Source of the DNA: Streptomyces natalensis ATCC 27448
GTDB taxonomy: Bacteria > Actinomycetota > Actinomycetes > Streptomycetales > Streptomycetaceae
Direction: 5' to 3'
Assembly: GCF_000935125.1 (NCBI RefSeq)
Contig: NZ_JRKI01000008.1
Location: 186,001-250,000, forward strand
Length of the DNA stretch: 64,000 nt
The notes below the pieces were generated by a model. That model searched no databases. It worked only from the letters and a program-made list of their open reading frames with translations, and had not been told where the DNA came from. Below are positions 18,281-26,666 of this stretch, piece by piece (the first letter of the stretch is position 1; each line of letters starts with the position of its first letter). The translations under genes were made by a program, and so were the position numbers.

Positions 18281-19824
18281 AGGAAATCCTCCGGTGTCAC
18301 GGGATCGGGGGCGTCGGCCGGTGTGCCGGCGGCCGCCGGCGGTCCGCCGTGCGTCCAGGGCGTGTCCTCCGGGTCGGGCAACTCCGGGCCGCCGCGCGGG
18401 GCGTGCTCGAACAGCGTCCAGGTCACCGCGTCGCCGTCCTCCGGGACGGAACCGGCCTCCGGCTCCTTGCCGCGCCCCATCCCGCCCGTCAGCCGCACCA
18501 CCAGGGCGCCGCTCTCCCCGGTGGCATACCCGACGAACTCCGCGGGCTGGGTCCTGCCGTCGGGCAGCGGGCGGTGGAGGCGGATGCCCTCGGACAGCTG
18601 GGGACGGTCGCCGGTGCGCAGCGTGACCAGGGGGCGCGGCATCGGGCGCTTCCCCTCGGAGTAGGCCATTTCGACGTGGACGACCGTGCCGCACAGCGCC
18701 TCGCCCGCGAGCCGGCGGCCCGCCATCACCAGCGGGTCGTCCAGGGCCTCCTGGGCGTCGAGCTGGGCCTGCGCGGCCTCCCGGGAGGCCAGCTTCTGGG
18801 CGGCGGTGACGGCGTCGTCCCGCCGGGGCTGCGGCGGCTCCCCGGCGCGCACCCGGTCGCGGTGCGCCGTGTACGACCAGCGGTCGCGCTTCCAGCGGTC
18901 GGCGACCCGCGATCCCGGCGGCAGCGCGCGCAGCAGGTCCAGACCCCGCCAGACGGCGTCCCAGGTGGGCCGCAACTGGCCCTCTATCAGGGCGCGGACC
19001 TCTTCCTCGGCGCCGGCGCGCCCCGCGTCGTAACGGGCCATCGCGGGGGCGAGCAGCCGGTTGTCGAAGGCCGGGTCCGTGGCCGGGCCGGCCGGCGGGC
19101 ACAGCAGCTGACCGTCCGCGTCCCGCCCCGTCTCGGCGCGCTCGGCCGCCTCCCGGCCCGATACGCCCGGCGGCGGGTCGATCCAGGCGAGCAGCGCCCC
19201 CAGATGCTGGTCCTCCAGCACGCTCTGCCCGGTGGCCCAATGGCGGCCCAGCAGCCCCGTCATGGCCAGCAGCAGACTGGCGCCCGGCACCCGGGCCCGC
19301 TCACCCAAATGAGTGAACCAGCGGCCCAGCAGCGGCACATGGGGCGGCGCGGGATACGGCGTCTCCGGCTCCTGCTCGGCCGTCCGCCGAAACCGCATCG
19401 AGCGCCCCAGCAGCCGCACGAAGTCGATTCCCGCGGCGCTCGGCACGATCAACTGCGGGGCGTCCGCACACAGTTCGACCTGCACCGGGACCCGCTTGCC
19501 GGTCTCCGGGTCGGTCTCCTTGCGCTCCTCCCACTCCACGGCGTCCGCGAAGCCGTCCACATACGGCAGCACTGACTCGGCCAGCTCCGCCAGGAACGCG
19601 AACCGCAGATCGCGGTCGCGCGGCTGCGGTACGGCCAGCAGCTGCGGCTTCTCGCGGTCCGTACCGACCAGCATCCCCAGCGGCGCGCCGGCCTCACCGG
19701 CGGTGGTCAACGGGACGAGCACCAGCGGCCGTTCGGACAGATGGCGGTGGCGCACCGTGGTCAGCGGGGCGGCGCGGCCCGCGGCCACCGCCTCCATCCG
19801 GGCCAGCGTCTCGATCAGTGACAT
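18277..19824 (-). CDS. Unknown 515-aa protein between nuclease and helicase genes
   Basis: No family recognised. ATG 19824 lies inside the 3' end of the nuclease gene (10-nt overlap) and its own stop overlaps the helicase start. Soluble, no signal. The N-terminal half has regular alpha/beta-looking text (RPLVLVPLTTAGEAGAPLG, VELCADAPQLIVPSAAGI). The middle is rich in Arg and Ala with predicted helices (KLASREAAQAQLDAQEALDD). The part around residues 370-460 has beta-like segments with VVHVEMAYSEGKRP and ALVVRLTGG, suggesting an OB or Tudor-like barrel. The tail is Pro/Asp-rich. It may bridge nuclease and helicase. Confidence 0.7.
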   Translation of the reverse strand: MSLIETLARMEAVAAGRAAPLTTVRHRHLSERPLVLVPLTTAGEAGAPLGMLVGTDREKPQLLAVPQPRDRDLRFAFLAELAESVLPYVDGFADAVEWEERKETDPETGKRVPVQVELCADAPQLIVPSAAGIDFVRLLGRSMRFRRTAEQEPETPYPAPPHVPLLGRWFTHLGERARVPGASLLLAMTGLLGRHWATGQSVLEDQHLGALLAWIDPPPGVSGREAAERAETGRDADGQLLCPPAGPATDPAFDNRLLAPAMARYDAGRAGAEEEVRALIEGQLRPTWDAVWRGLDLLRALPPGSRVADRWKRDRWSYTAHRDRVRAGEPPQPRRDDAVTAAQKLASREAAQAQLDAQEALDDPLVMAGRRLAGEALCGTVVHVEMAYSEGKRPMPRPLVTLRTGDRPQLSEGIRLHRPLPDGRTQPAEFVGYATGESGALVVRLTGGMGRGKEPEAGSVPEDGDAVTWTLFEHAPRGGPELPDPEDTPWTHGGPPAAAGTPADAPDPVTPEDFL

Positions 19825-21113
19825 GACCCCTCCTCGGCCCCTTGCCCGGCCCGGCCCGCCGCCCGCCCCGCCCCGGTGGCGGCCAGCGCCTCGGCGCGCA
19901 GCGCGGCCGCCCGGCGCAGGGCCGGCACGGCCGGATCGTCGGGCCCGTGCTCCGCTTCCGGCTCCCCGGGGGCGGCCGCCGCCAGCACCTCCCCGATGGT
20001 CCGCAGTCCGCCCAGCTCACCGCGCACCCCGCGCCCCAGCGCCTCCACCGCGCCCCGCTCACGGGAGCGCTGACGGCAGTGGAAGGCCAGCTCGCAGGAG
20101 GCCAGGCACTCCGGGGCGTAGGCCGCGCCGACCGTCTCGACGGCCGCGGACAGCTCCTCGGGCGGCCGCGTCGCCGTCTTTCCGTCGTCCGCGAGCCGCA
20201 GATCGAAGGTCGTCCCGGGAGGAAGGGCGGCGGCGATCTCCTCGACCCGGGTGAGCCGGGTCAGCTGCCGCCGGGTCGTGGCCAGCTGTTTGCGGACGTC
20301 GACGGCCGCGGCGGCGGGGAGGTTGGAGAAGTCCTTCGGGCACACCAGCAGCACCCGGTCGCGCACCCGCACCTCGCGCCCGGTGCGCGCGGTGACATGC
20401 CCGGCGACGGTCTCGAGCGCGAGAACGTACACCGCCGCCTGGCGGGCCGCCTCGCCCACCTTGGCGGCGTCCGCGGCGCCGTCGATCATGGGGAAGGACT
20501 TGATCTCCACGACCGTCCAGCTGCCGTCCGGATGCACCACCACCGCATCCGGCTCCACATAGACCGGCGCGCCGGCCACCTCGACGGCCAGCATCGGATG
20601 GTCCAGCAGCGAGAAGCCCCCGGCGGCGGTCGCCTCGCGCAGCGCCAGCGCCGTACGGGCCGCGCGGCCCTCGGGGCCGGCGGCGGACAGATCGGGGACG
20701 GCGACCTCCTCGGGCTCCGGCGGCGCGGTGTCCGTCCGCAGCCGGTCGTGCAGCAGCCGCATCAGGGCCGCGCCGCCGTCGGACTTGACCCGCGCCTCGA
20801 AGGAGATGCCCCGCATGATCGCGAACTGGGACTGACCGTAGGCCGCCGGCGAGCCGAGCGCCTGTGCCAGGGCCCCCTTGTCGATCCCCGCGCCGTCCAG
20901 CAGCGCCCGGCGCTTGCAGCCGGGGTTGGCGGCGAGCGCGGCGAGCGCACGGGCGTCGAGCGAACGGGGGCGGACGCCGGGACCACGCAGCTCGGTGAGC
21001 CTGCGGCGCAGGCTCGACGTCGGCGTCTGCTGCCCCGCCGGCGGAGCGGACGCCGCGGGTCGACTGTCGCGGGAAACGTTCACCCGCGAAAGTCTCGCAT
21101 CCGGCACTGACAT
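19815..21113 (-). CDS. PD-(D/E)XK (RecB/Cas4-like) nuclease with cysteine cluster
   Basis: 432 aa. The nuclease core is visible as VEPDAVVVHPDG (Asp189), VVEIKSF (Glu203, Lys205) and the RecB-type QAAVY (Gln225, Tyr229). Cys66 plus a C-terminal C-x3-C-x5-C (Cys336, 340, 346, in PECLASCELAFHC) matches the iron-sulfur frame of Cas4/AddB-type nucleases, though the middle spacing is x3 rather than the usual x2. It would cleave DNA with metal help. ATG 21113 is the most plausible start; the Shine-Dalgarno is weak. First gene of an overlapping set with the unknown protein and the SF1 helicase. No CRISPR array or cas1/cas2 is nearby, so Cas4 proper is unlikely. Confidence 0.75.
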   Translation of the reverse strand: MSVPDARLSRVNVSRDSRPAASAPPAGQQTPTSSLRRRLTELRGPGVRPRSLDARALAALAANPGCKRRALLDGAGIDKGALAQALGSPAAYGQSQFAIMRGISFEARVKSDGGAALMRLLHDRLRTDTAPPEPEEVAVPDLSAAGPEGRAARTALALREATAAGGFSLLDHPMLAVEVAGAPVYVEPDAVVVHPDGSWTVVEIKSFPMIDGAADAAKVGEAARQAAVYVLALETVAGHVTARTGREVRVRDRVLLVCPKDFSNLPAAAAVDVRKQLATTRRQLTRLTRVEEIAAALPPGTTFDLRLADDGKTATRPPEELSAAVETVGAAYAPECLASCELAFHCRQRSRERGAVEALGRGVRGELGGLRTIGEVLAAAAPGEPEAEHGPDDPAVPALRRAAALRAEALAATGAGRAAGRAGQGAEEGSCH

Positions 21114-21149
21114 GCGGGGCAATCCCCCGAAGATCCATACGCGGGCGCC

Positions 21150-21286
21150 CGCCGTGGCCGTCCGGACAGCAACCCGCGACGGCTCCTGCCCCGGTCCGGC
21201 CCGGCGCACGCTGCGGTTGCGGTCCCGCCGTGGCCCCTCCGGACAGCAACCCACGACGGCTCCCGCCCCGGCCAGCCCCGGCGCAC
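21150..21286. repeat. Tandem duplication, 76-bp period
   Basis: Two imperfect copies (21150-21209 and 21226-21286) share CCGGACAGCAACCC and GACGGCTCC blocks and end in GGCGCAC. They fill most of the 302-bp divergent region between the nuclease operon and the phosphatase gene, so both promoters may be affected. Confidence 0.75.
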
Positions 21287-21415
21287 TCCCACCCCGGTTA
21301 CGGACAAAACGACCCGTGCGCGATGATGTAAGCAGTTCCGCGGTCAACGCCGCCCGCGCCGAGAAAACGATCAACGACCCACCGAGAGATCGGCGAGAGG
21401 CGAGAGAACACGACC

Positions 21416-22009
21416 ATGGCAGCGCGCATCTTCCTGGCCCGGCACGGACAGACCGAGTGGTCCCGCCTCGGCAAGCACACCGGCCGCACCGACATCCCCC
21501 TCCTGGACGAGGGCCGCCATGGCGCCAAACTCCTGGGCGAGCGGCTGCACCGCGCCCCCTGGGACGGCCTCCCCGACGTCGAGGTCCGCACCAGCCCGCT
21601 GATCCGCGCCAAGGAGACCTGCCAACTGGCCGGTTTCGGCGACCGGGCCCGGGACTGGGACGCGCTGATGGAGTTCGACTACGGCGCGTACGAGGGCCTG
21701 ACCCCGGCCGAGATCAAGGCCACCCGCCCCGACTGGCTCATATGGCGCGACGGCGTCCCCGAGGGCGAGACCCTCGCCCAGGTGAGCGCACGCGCCGACG
21801 AGGTCGTCACCTGGGCCCGCTCGGCCGACCGCGACGTCCTCGTCTTCGCGCACGGCCACATCCTGCGCGCCCTCGGCGCCCGCTGGCTGGGCCTGGACAC
21901 CTCCTTCGGCGCCCGCATCCGCCTGGAACCCACCTCCCTGTCCGTCCTGGGCTGGGCCTACGGCGAACCGGCCATCGAGCGGTGGAACGACACCGGGCAC
22001 CTGGGCTGA
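21416..22009 (+). CDS. Histidine phosphatase family protein (phosphoglycerate-mutase-like)
   Basis: 197 aa with the branch signature LARHGQTEW (phosphorylated His in RHG), the second Arg in [12 protein letters not shown] and the second His in [11 protein letters not shown]. This set defines phosphatases of the cofactor-dependent phosphoglycerate mutase superfamily. The short length and lack of mutase inserts favour a phosphatase for small molecules (as in PhoE or CobC relatives). Cytosolic, monocistronic, ATG 21416. The exact substrate is not readable. Confidence 0.88.
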   Translation: MAARIFLARHGQTEWSRLGKHTGRTDIPLLDEGRHGAKLLGERLHRAPWDGLPDVEVRTSPLIRAKETCQLAGFGDRARDWDALMEFDYGAYEGLTPAEIKATRPDWLIWRDGVPEGETLAQVSARADEVVTWARSADRDVLVFAHGHILRALGARWLGLDTSFGARIRLEPTSLSVLGWAYGEPAIERWNDTGHLG

Positions 22010-22019
22010 CGGCCGCCGG

Positions 22020-22316
22020 TCAGGAAACGGGCGCGGCCACCAGCTCCCGTATCGTCATCGGCTCGGCGAGCACCCGCTCCAGCACCTGCCGCACATGGCC
22101 GAAGTGCGGCGTGGTGAAGTGCTCGGCCAGGGCCTGCCGGTCCGTCCACTCCTCGACGATCACCATGCGGGCGGGATCGTTGGGGTCGGCGTAGGGCCGG
22201 TAGGCGAGGCAGCCGGGCTCCTCCAGGGACGGTTCGATCATGGCCTCCAGGGCGGTGCGAAGGCGGTCCTCCTGGCCGTCCGCGGCCAGGCATTCGGCGA
22301 CAACGACGAGGGACAT
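22020..22316 (-). CDS. Antibiotic biosynthesis monooxygenase (ABM/YgiN-like) domain protein
   Basis: 98-aa single ABM ferredoxin-like domain, as in quinol monooxygenase YgiN. Characteristic blocks are EEPGCLAYRPY and MVIVEEWTDRQALAEHF. Such proteins form dimers and either oxidise quinol-like aromatics without cofactor or act as small binding proteins. It converges on the phosphatase gene with a 10-bp gap and stands alone on its strand, behind a tandem repeat array. Confidence 0.85.
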   Translation of the reverse strand: MSLVVVAECLAADGQEDRLRTALEAMIEPSLEEPGCLAYRPYADPNDPARMVIVEEWTDRQALAEHFTTPHFGHVRQVLERVLAEPMTIRELVAAPVS

Positions 22317-22345
22317 GCTGCGGTCTCCTTGGGTGAGGGATCGGG

Positions 22346-22472
22346 TAACGGGGTGTCGGTAGCGGGGATTTCGCCAACGGAGCGCCGCTAACGGAGCGCC
22401 GCTAACGGGGCGTCGGTAACCGGGCGCCGCTAACGGGACGTCGGTAACAGCGCGCCGCTAACGGAACACCGG
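22346..22472. repeat. Array of 14-bp tandem repeats
   Basis: Eight to nine units close to TAACGGRGCGYCGS, one of them 2 bp longer. The units alternate between endings GTCGG and GCCGC, giving a 28-bp higher-order period. The array lies between the aldo/keto reductase stop and the ABM gene start. Confidence 0.8.
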
Positions 22473-23528
22473 TCACGGGCGGGCGGGCCCGCTGCCCGCC
22501 CCGGAGGCGGTGATCGCGCCCGCGATCTCCTCCAGGTCCGCCGGCGTCAGCGCGATACCGCCCGCCCCGGCCCAGCCGTCGACCTGCGCGGGCGTACGGG
22601 CACCGACGATCGTCCCGGTGATGCCGGGCCAGGCCAGCGCCCAGGCGATGGCCACCTCCGCGACGGTGGCGCCGTGCCGCTCGGCGACCGGCTCCAGGGC
22701 CCCGGCCACCTGGAGGTTGGCCGCCAGCCCCGTGGTGAAGTCCCGGTGGGCGGTGCGCCAGTCCTCCGCGGGCAGCGCCGCCACGCGCTGTGCGCTGAAG
22801 GCGCCGGTGAGCAGCCCGGACTGGAGCGGGGAGTAGACGATCACGCCGGTGTCGTGGGCGTGCGCCCAGGCGATCTCGTCGGCCGCCGAGCGGTTGAGCG
22901 CGGAGAACGGCGGCTGGATGACGTCCACATGGGCGATCTTCTCGGCCGCCGCGAGCTGCTCGGCCGAGTGGTTGGACAGGCCGATCGCGCGGACCTTGCC
23001 CTCGGCCTTCAGATCGGCCATGACCTGCCAGTACTCCTCCAGCGGCGTGGCGTTGGGGGATACCGGCCCGCTGCCGTCGCCCACGTACTCCAGGGACTCG
23101 CCGCTGTCCGGCCAGTGCACCTGGTAGAGGTCGATGTGCTCGGCCTTCAGCCGCCGCAGCGAGTCCTCGACCTCGCGGCGCACGCTGGCCGGCGCCATGA
23201 TCCGGCGCGGCGCGGCCTGCGGATTTTCCGGATCCCACACCAGCCCGACCTTGGTGAACAGATACGGCCGTTCGGCCTCGGGCAGTCCGGCGACGGCCCT
23301 GCCGACCAGTTCCTCGGCGTGCCCGAGGCCGTAGACGGCGGCGGTGTCGATCCAGTTGACGCCGGCGGCGAGGGCGTGCCGGATCGCCGTCACGGACTCG
23401 GCGTCGTCGGTGGCGCCCCAGCCGAAGTGCCAGCCCGGTCCGGCGATCGCCCAGGAACCGAGGCCGACGCGGGTGATGCTCATGCCGGTGGTGCCGAGGG
23501 GGCGGGTGGGCAGCGAAGTGGCGGTCAT
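22473..23528 (-). CDS. Aldo/keto reductase
   Basis: 351-aa (beta/alpha)8 NADPH-dependent reductase. The catalytic set is present as NWIDTAAVYGLG (Asp, Tyr), FTKVGL (Lys) and YQVHWPD (His); the phosphate-binding end is TIVGARTPAQVDG. It belongs with the general-stress-protein-69 / L-glyceraldehyde-3-phosphate reductase group, reducing aldehydes or ketones. It is divergent from an HTH regulator 158 bp away, a pairing often seen where the regulator controls the reductase. Confidence 0.88.
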   Translation of the reverse strand: MTATSLPTRPLGTTGMSITRVGLGSWAIAGPGWHFGWGATDDAESVTAIRHALAAGVNWIDTAAVYGLGHAEELVGRAVAGLPEAERPYLFTKVGLVWDPENPQAAPRRIMAPASVRREVEDSLRRLKAEHIDLYQVHWPDSGESLEYVGDGSGPVSPNATPLEEYWQVMADLKAEGKVRAIGLSNHSAEQLAAAEKIAHVDVIQPPFSALNRSAADEIAWAHAHDTGVIVYSPLQSGLLTGAFSAQRVAALPAEDWRTAHRDFTTGLAANLQVAGALEPVAERHGATVAEVAIAWALAWPGITGTIVGARTPAQVDGWAGAGGIALTPADLEEIAGAITASGAGSGPARP

Positions 23529-23686
23529 GTCGTGGTGCTCCTTGGGAGAGGTGGGGCCGGGTGCCAGGGCGGCGCCCGGCCGGTGGCCTCAACTCTGGCC
23601 GCCCTCAGGGTCCTTACCCAGTGGCGGCCGGAGCCTGGGCACGGCATGACCAGGCACGACGGGCCGTGCGGCGCGATACTCGCCCC

Positions 23687-24556
23687 ATGACGAAGCCACT
23701 GGACAGACGCGCAGAGCTGGGCGAGTTCCTCCGCTCCCGACGGGCCCGGCTACGGCCCGAGGAGCTGGGACTGCCGGACCACGGCAGCCGCCGGCGGGTC
23801 CCCGGCCTGCGCCGCGAGGAACTCGCCCTGCTGGCCGGCGTCAGCGTCGATCACTACATCCGCCTGGAACAGGGCCGCACCCTCCACTTCTCCGAAGCCG
23901 TCCTGGACGCCGTCGCCCGCGCCCTGCGCCTGGACCCCGTGGAGCGCGCGCACCTCTACCGGCTGGCCCGCCCCTGGCCGGGCGGGGACGCGGCGCCCGG
24001 GGCGAGGGAGCGGCAGCGCGTACGCCCGGGGCTGCAACGGCTGCTGGACTCGGCGTCCGACGTCCCCGCGTACATCGTCGGCCGCAACACCGACGTCCTG
24101 GCCTGGAACCGCCTCGCCGCCGCGCTGATCACCGATTTCGGGGCGCTGCCGCCACGTCAGCGCAACCTGGCCCGCCTGGTGTTCCTCGACGAGGGCATGC
24201 GCAACCTGTACGCCGACTGGCCCGGCAAGGCGAGCGATGTGGCGGCCTACCTGCGCCTCGATGCCGGACGCCATCCCGACGACCCGCAGACGGCGGAACT
24301 GATCGCCGAACTGACCGCCTCCGGGCCGGAGTTCGAAAAGCTGTGGGCCGAGCACCGGATCACGGACAAGACCCACGGGCGCTACGTCTACCGCCATCCC
24401 GTCGTCGGCACCCTCGACCTCGGCTTCGAAACCCTGCGGCTGCCCGACGATCCGGACCAGGCGCTGATCGCGCACACCGTGGAGAGCGGCTCCCCGTCCG
24501 AGACCGCGCTGCACCTGCTGGCGACGTGGGCGCAGGAGAGCCTGCCGGTGAGGTGA
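23687..24556 (+). CDS. XRE-type HTH regulator with MmyB-like ligand domain
   Basis: 289 aa. N-terminal HTH (GLRREELALLAGVSVDHYIRLEQGR, about residues 38-62), then a MmyB-like sensor domain (PAYIVGRNTDVLAWNRLAAAL and GRYVYRHPVVGTLDLGFETL). MmyB-like regulators in Streptomyces, named after the methylenomycin activator, may bind fatty-acid-like ligands and usually control a divergent oxidoreductase, which here would be the aldo/keto reductase. ATG 23687. It converges on the TPR regulator with only 9 bp between stops. Confidence 0.88.
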   Translation: MTKPLDRRAELGEFLRSRRARLRPEELGLPDHGSRRRVPGLRREELALLAGVSVDHYIRLEQGRTLHFSEAVLDAVARALRLDPVERAHLYRLARPWPGGDAAPGARERQRVRPGLQRLLDSASDVPAYIVGRNTDVLAWNRLAAALITDFGALPPRQRNLARLVFLDEGMRNLYADWPGKASDVAAYLRLDAGRHPDDPQTAELIAELTASGPEFEKLWAEHRITDKTHGRYVYRHPVVGTLDLGFETLRLPDDPDQALIAHTVESGSPSETALHLLATWAQESLPVR

Positions 24557-24565
24557 GCCCGCTGC

Positions 24566-25972
24566 TCAGTGCGCCGCGGCCACCGTCCCTGCGGACGCCG
24601 TGTGCCGCTCCAGGAAGTCGGCGACCGGGCCGATTCCACGGTGGGCGTGCAGCCGGCGGGCGGTGCGGTCGAGCATCGCGCGGATACGGGCGGAGCCGAC
24701 CTGGTCCAGCAGAGCCAGCGCCCGGGTGCCGGCCGCGGCGGCCTCCTCCGGGGCGCCGCTGTCGGTCAGGTCGCCCGCCAGCTCGGCGGTGAACAGCGCG
24801 ATGTTCCGGGTGAAATGAGGATCCTGGAGACTCACCGCCCGCCGCGCCTGCTCCGCCGCACGCTCCCCGTCGCCCAGCGCCGACCAGCACTGCGCCTCCA
24901 GGCCCGCGAGCTCCGCCTCGCCGTAAAAGGACATCCATTCCGGGTCGTTGTCCGCCGCGCCGCCCGCGAACAGCCGCTCGGCCCGGGTCAGCGCCTGCTC
25001 ACAGCTGCTGCGGTCGCCCAGGACCGCCCAGCCGCCCGCCTCCCGCAGCGCCAGCAGCGACAGCAGCCGGGGTGAGCCCAGATGCTTGGCGGCCTGCTGA
25101 GCGGCCTGGGCGGCGCGCACCGCCTCGCGCGGGCGGTCGGCATCGCGGGCCAGGAAGGCGGTGTTGCAGAAGGCGTGCGCCTCCAGGGCCGCGTCCCCGC
25201 AGACCCGGGCGGTGGCCAGGGCCTCGGCGTAGTGCGAGCGGGCGTCGCCGAAACGGCCCGAGTCGTGTGCCAACCAGCCCACCGTGATGGCCAGTTCGCC
25301 CGCCCCGGAATGCAGCCGGTCGGCCACCGAACGGCGCTGGACACCGGAGTCCAGCAGGTCGTAGGCGGCCCGCAGCGGTGCGGCGGCGCGACGGTAGATG
25401 CCCTCGGCGCCGTGCCGGTCGTCCAGCAGCCGGATCCGGCGCACGGCCTCCTCGACGGCGGTGGCCTCGGCTGCACCGGCCCGCCCGCCCGGCGTCCGGG
25501 GGCGGGGTACGACGGCGGCTTCGGCGGGGTGCAGGGCGGCGATGCCCAGGGCGGCCGCCGGGCCGCCGGTGATGAACGCGCGACGCAGCACGTCGCTCTC
25601 CTCGCAGATCTGGATACAGGTATCGCGGTGGTCGGGATCGGGTGCCAGGGGCGCGGCGTTCACCGCCGTACGCGCCCCCCGTCCGCGTACCGTCTCGCGT
25701 GGCGCGAAACCCATGTCCGGCAGCGCCAGCCCGGGAAACATGTGCCGGAACACGCGCTCGTAGGCGTAGTTCGGGCAGCGGATCTCCCCGGACTCGACGC
25801 GGCCCACATAGCGGGCGTCGCACGAGACCTGCTCTCCGATCTCACGGGCGGACCGTCGGACCGCCGCCGCGAACTCACCCGGGGACAGCCGGCCGCGCAG
25901 CTGTCGGAAGGCGGTGTTCGGACGGGCGGGTACGGTGCGGGACGACGCTGGTCTTGCTGGTGGCGACGCCAT
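24566..25972 (-). CDS. HTH-TPR regulator (NsdA-like architecture)
   Basis: 468 aa. An N-terminal XRE-type HTH (SPGEFAAAVRRSAREIGEQ with VSCDARYVGRVESGEIRCPN) is followed by a twin-arginine-like stretch (VLRRAFITGGPAAALGIAAL) and then a helical TPR array from about residue 190. The layout matches Streptomyces proteins such as NsdA that hold back sporulation and antibiotic production; orthology is not claimed. The odd signal-like segment between the HTH and TPR is common in this group. The 246-bp gap upstream is divergent from a small gene. Confidence 0.8.
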   Translation of the reverse strand: MASPPARPASSRTVPARPNTAFRQLRGRLSPGEFAAAVRRSAREIGEQVSCDARYVGRVESGEIRCPNYAYERVFRHMFPGLALPDMGFAPRETVRGRGARTAVNAAPLAPDPDHRDTCIQICEESDVLRRAFITGGPAAALGIAALHPAEAAVVPRPRTPGGRAGAAEATAVEEAVRRIRLLDDRHGAEGIYRRAAAPLRAAYDLLDSGVQRRSVADRLHSGAGELAITVGWLAHDSGRFGDARSHYAEALATARVCGDAALEAHAFCNTAFLARDADRPREAVRAAQAAQQAAKHLGSPRLLSLLALREAGGWAVLGDRSSCEQALTRAERLFAGGAADNDPEWMSFYGEAELAGLEAQCWSALGDGERAAEQARRAVSLQDPHFTRNIALFTAELAGDLTDSGAPEEAAAAGTRALALLDQVGSARIRAMLDRTARRLHAHRGIGPVADFLERHTASAGTVAAAH

Positions 25973-26218
25973 GGCGGACCCTCTCCGTGGCCTTTCCGTG
26001 CCATCTTGTGGCGGTGCCGCGTCCTGGCGGTGCGGCGGGGACGACCGTACCGGCTACCAGGGGCGCAGTACCCAGCGTTTGTCCACAAACCACACATCTC
26101 GCCCGTGATCTGCCATGAAGTGCCATCCTTTGCAGCGTTACGCCGCCGTAGCTGTTGACACCCGAAACCGTTGAACTCGGTGTAAAGGCGCGGCGCGTGT
26201 CATGAGGAGGGGTTCTCC

Positions 26219-26647
26219 ATGTGGGAGACCGGCGTGAGCAGGGGCGTGGGCGGATCCGGACCGGGCGCGCCGCAGGCCCCCGTAGAGCCCTGTGACCTCG
26301 TCACGGTGCCCGCCCGGCAGGGGCTGGAAGCCGTCGACATCCTGCGTCTGCGGGACGGCGTCGGCCCCGTCCTGCACGACGGTACCTGCGACACCCTCGG
26401 CTTCCTGGTGCCGCCGGGCACCGCGGACGGCTGGGACGTCCCGGGCAGCGCCTGCACCCAGACCTACGGGCGCGGGCTCGCGCTGGGGGAGTTGTGCGAC
26501 GGCGACGCGCCGGAGCCCCCGGTGTCGGGCACCGGCTGGCTGGTGCCGCCGGAAGGCGCGTACGCCGATGCCACCGACCCGGTCGTCCTGCGGGCGGCGC
26601 TCGGCGAGGCGGCCCGCACCATCGAGGCCGTCGACCGCTGCCAGTGA
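26219..26647 (+). CDS. Conserved hypothetical protein (142 aa)
   Basis: Not assigned. A very strong AGGAGG precedes ATG 26219. The protein is acidic and soluble, with blocks CDTLGFLVPPGTADGWDVPGS and GTGWLVPPEGAYADATDP that recall small Streptomyces proteins found next to HTH-TPR regulators. It is divergent from that regulator here and converges on a glycosyltransferase. Three cysteines in the C-terminal half have no obvious metal-site spacing. Confidence 0.7.
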   Translation: MWETGVSRGVGGSGPGAPQAPVEPCDLVTVPARQGLEAVDILRLRDGVGPVLHDGTCDTLGFLVPPGTADGWDVPGSACTQTYGRGLALGELCDGDAPEPPVSGTGWLVPPEGAYADATDPVVLRAALGEAARTIEAVDRCQ

Positions 26648-26666
26648 CCGCGGCGGCCGCGCGCCC

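Noticed and set aside
19815..21113. Cas4 of a CRISPR system
   Set aside because: The nuclease has a Cas4-like cysteine set, but there is no array, cas1 or cas2 in the window, and the partners are a helicase and an unknown protein.
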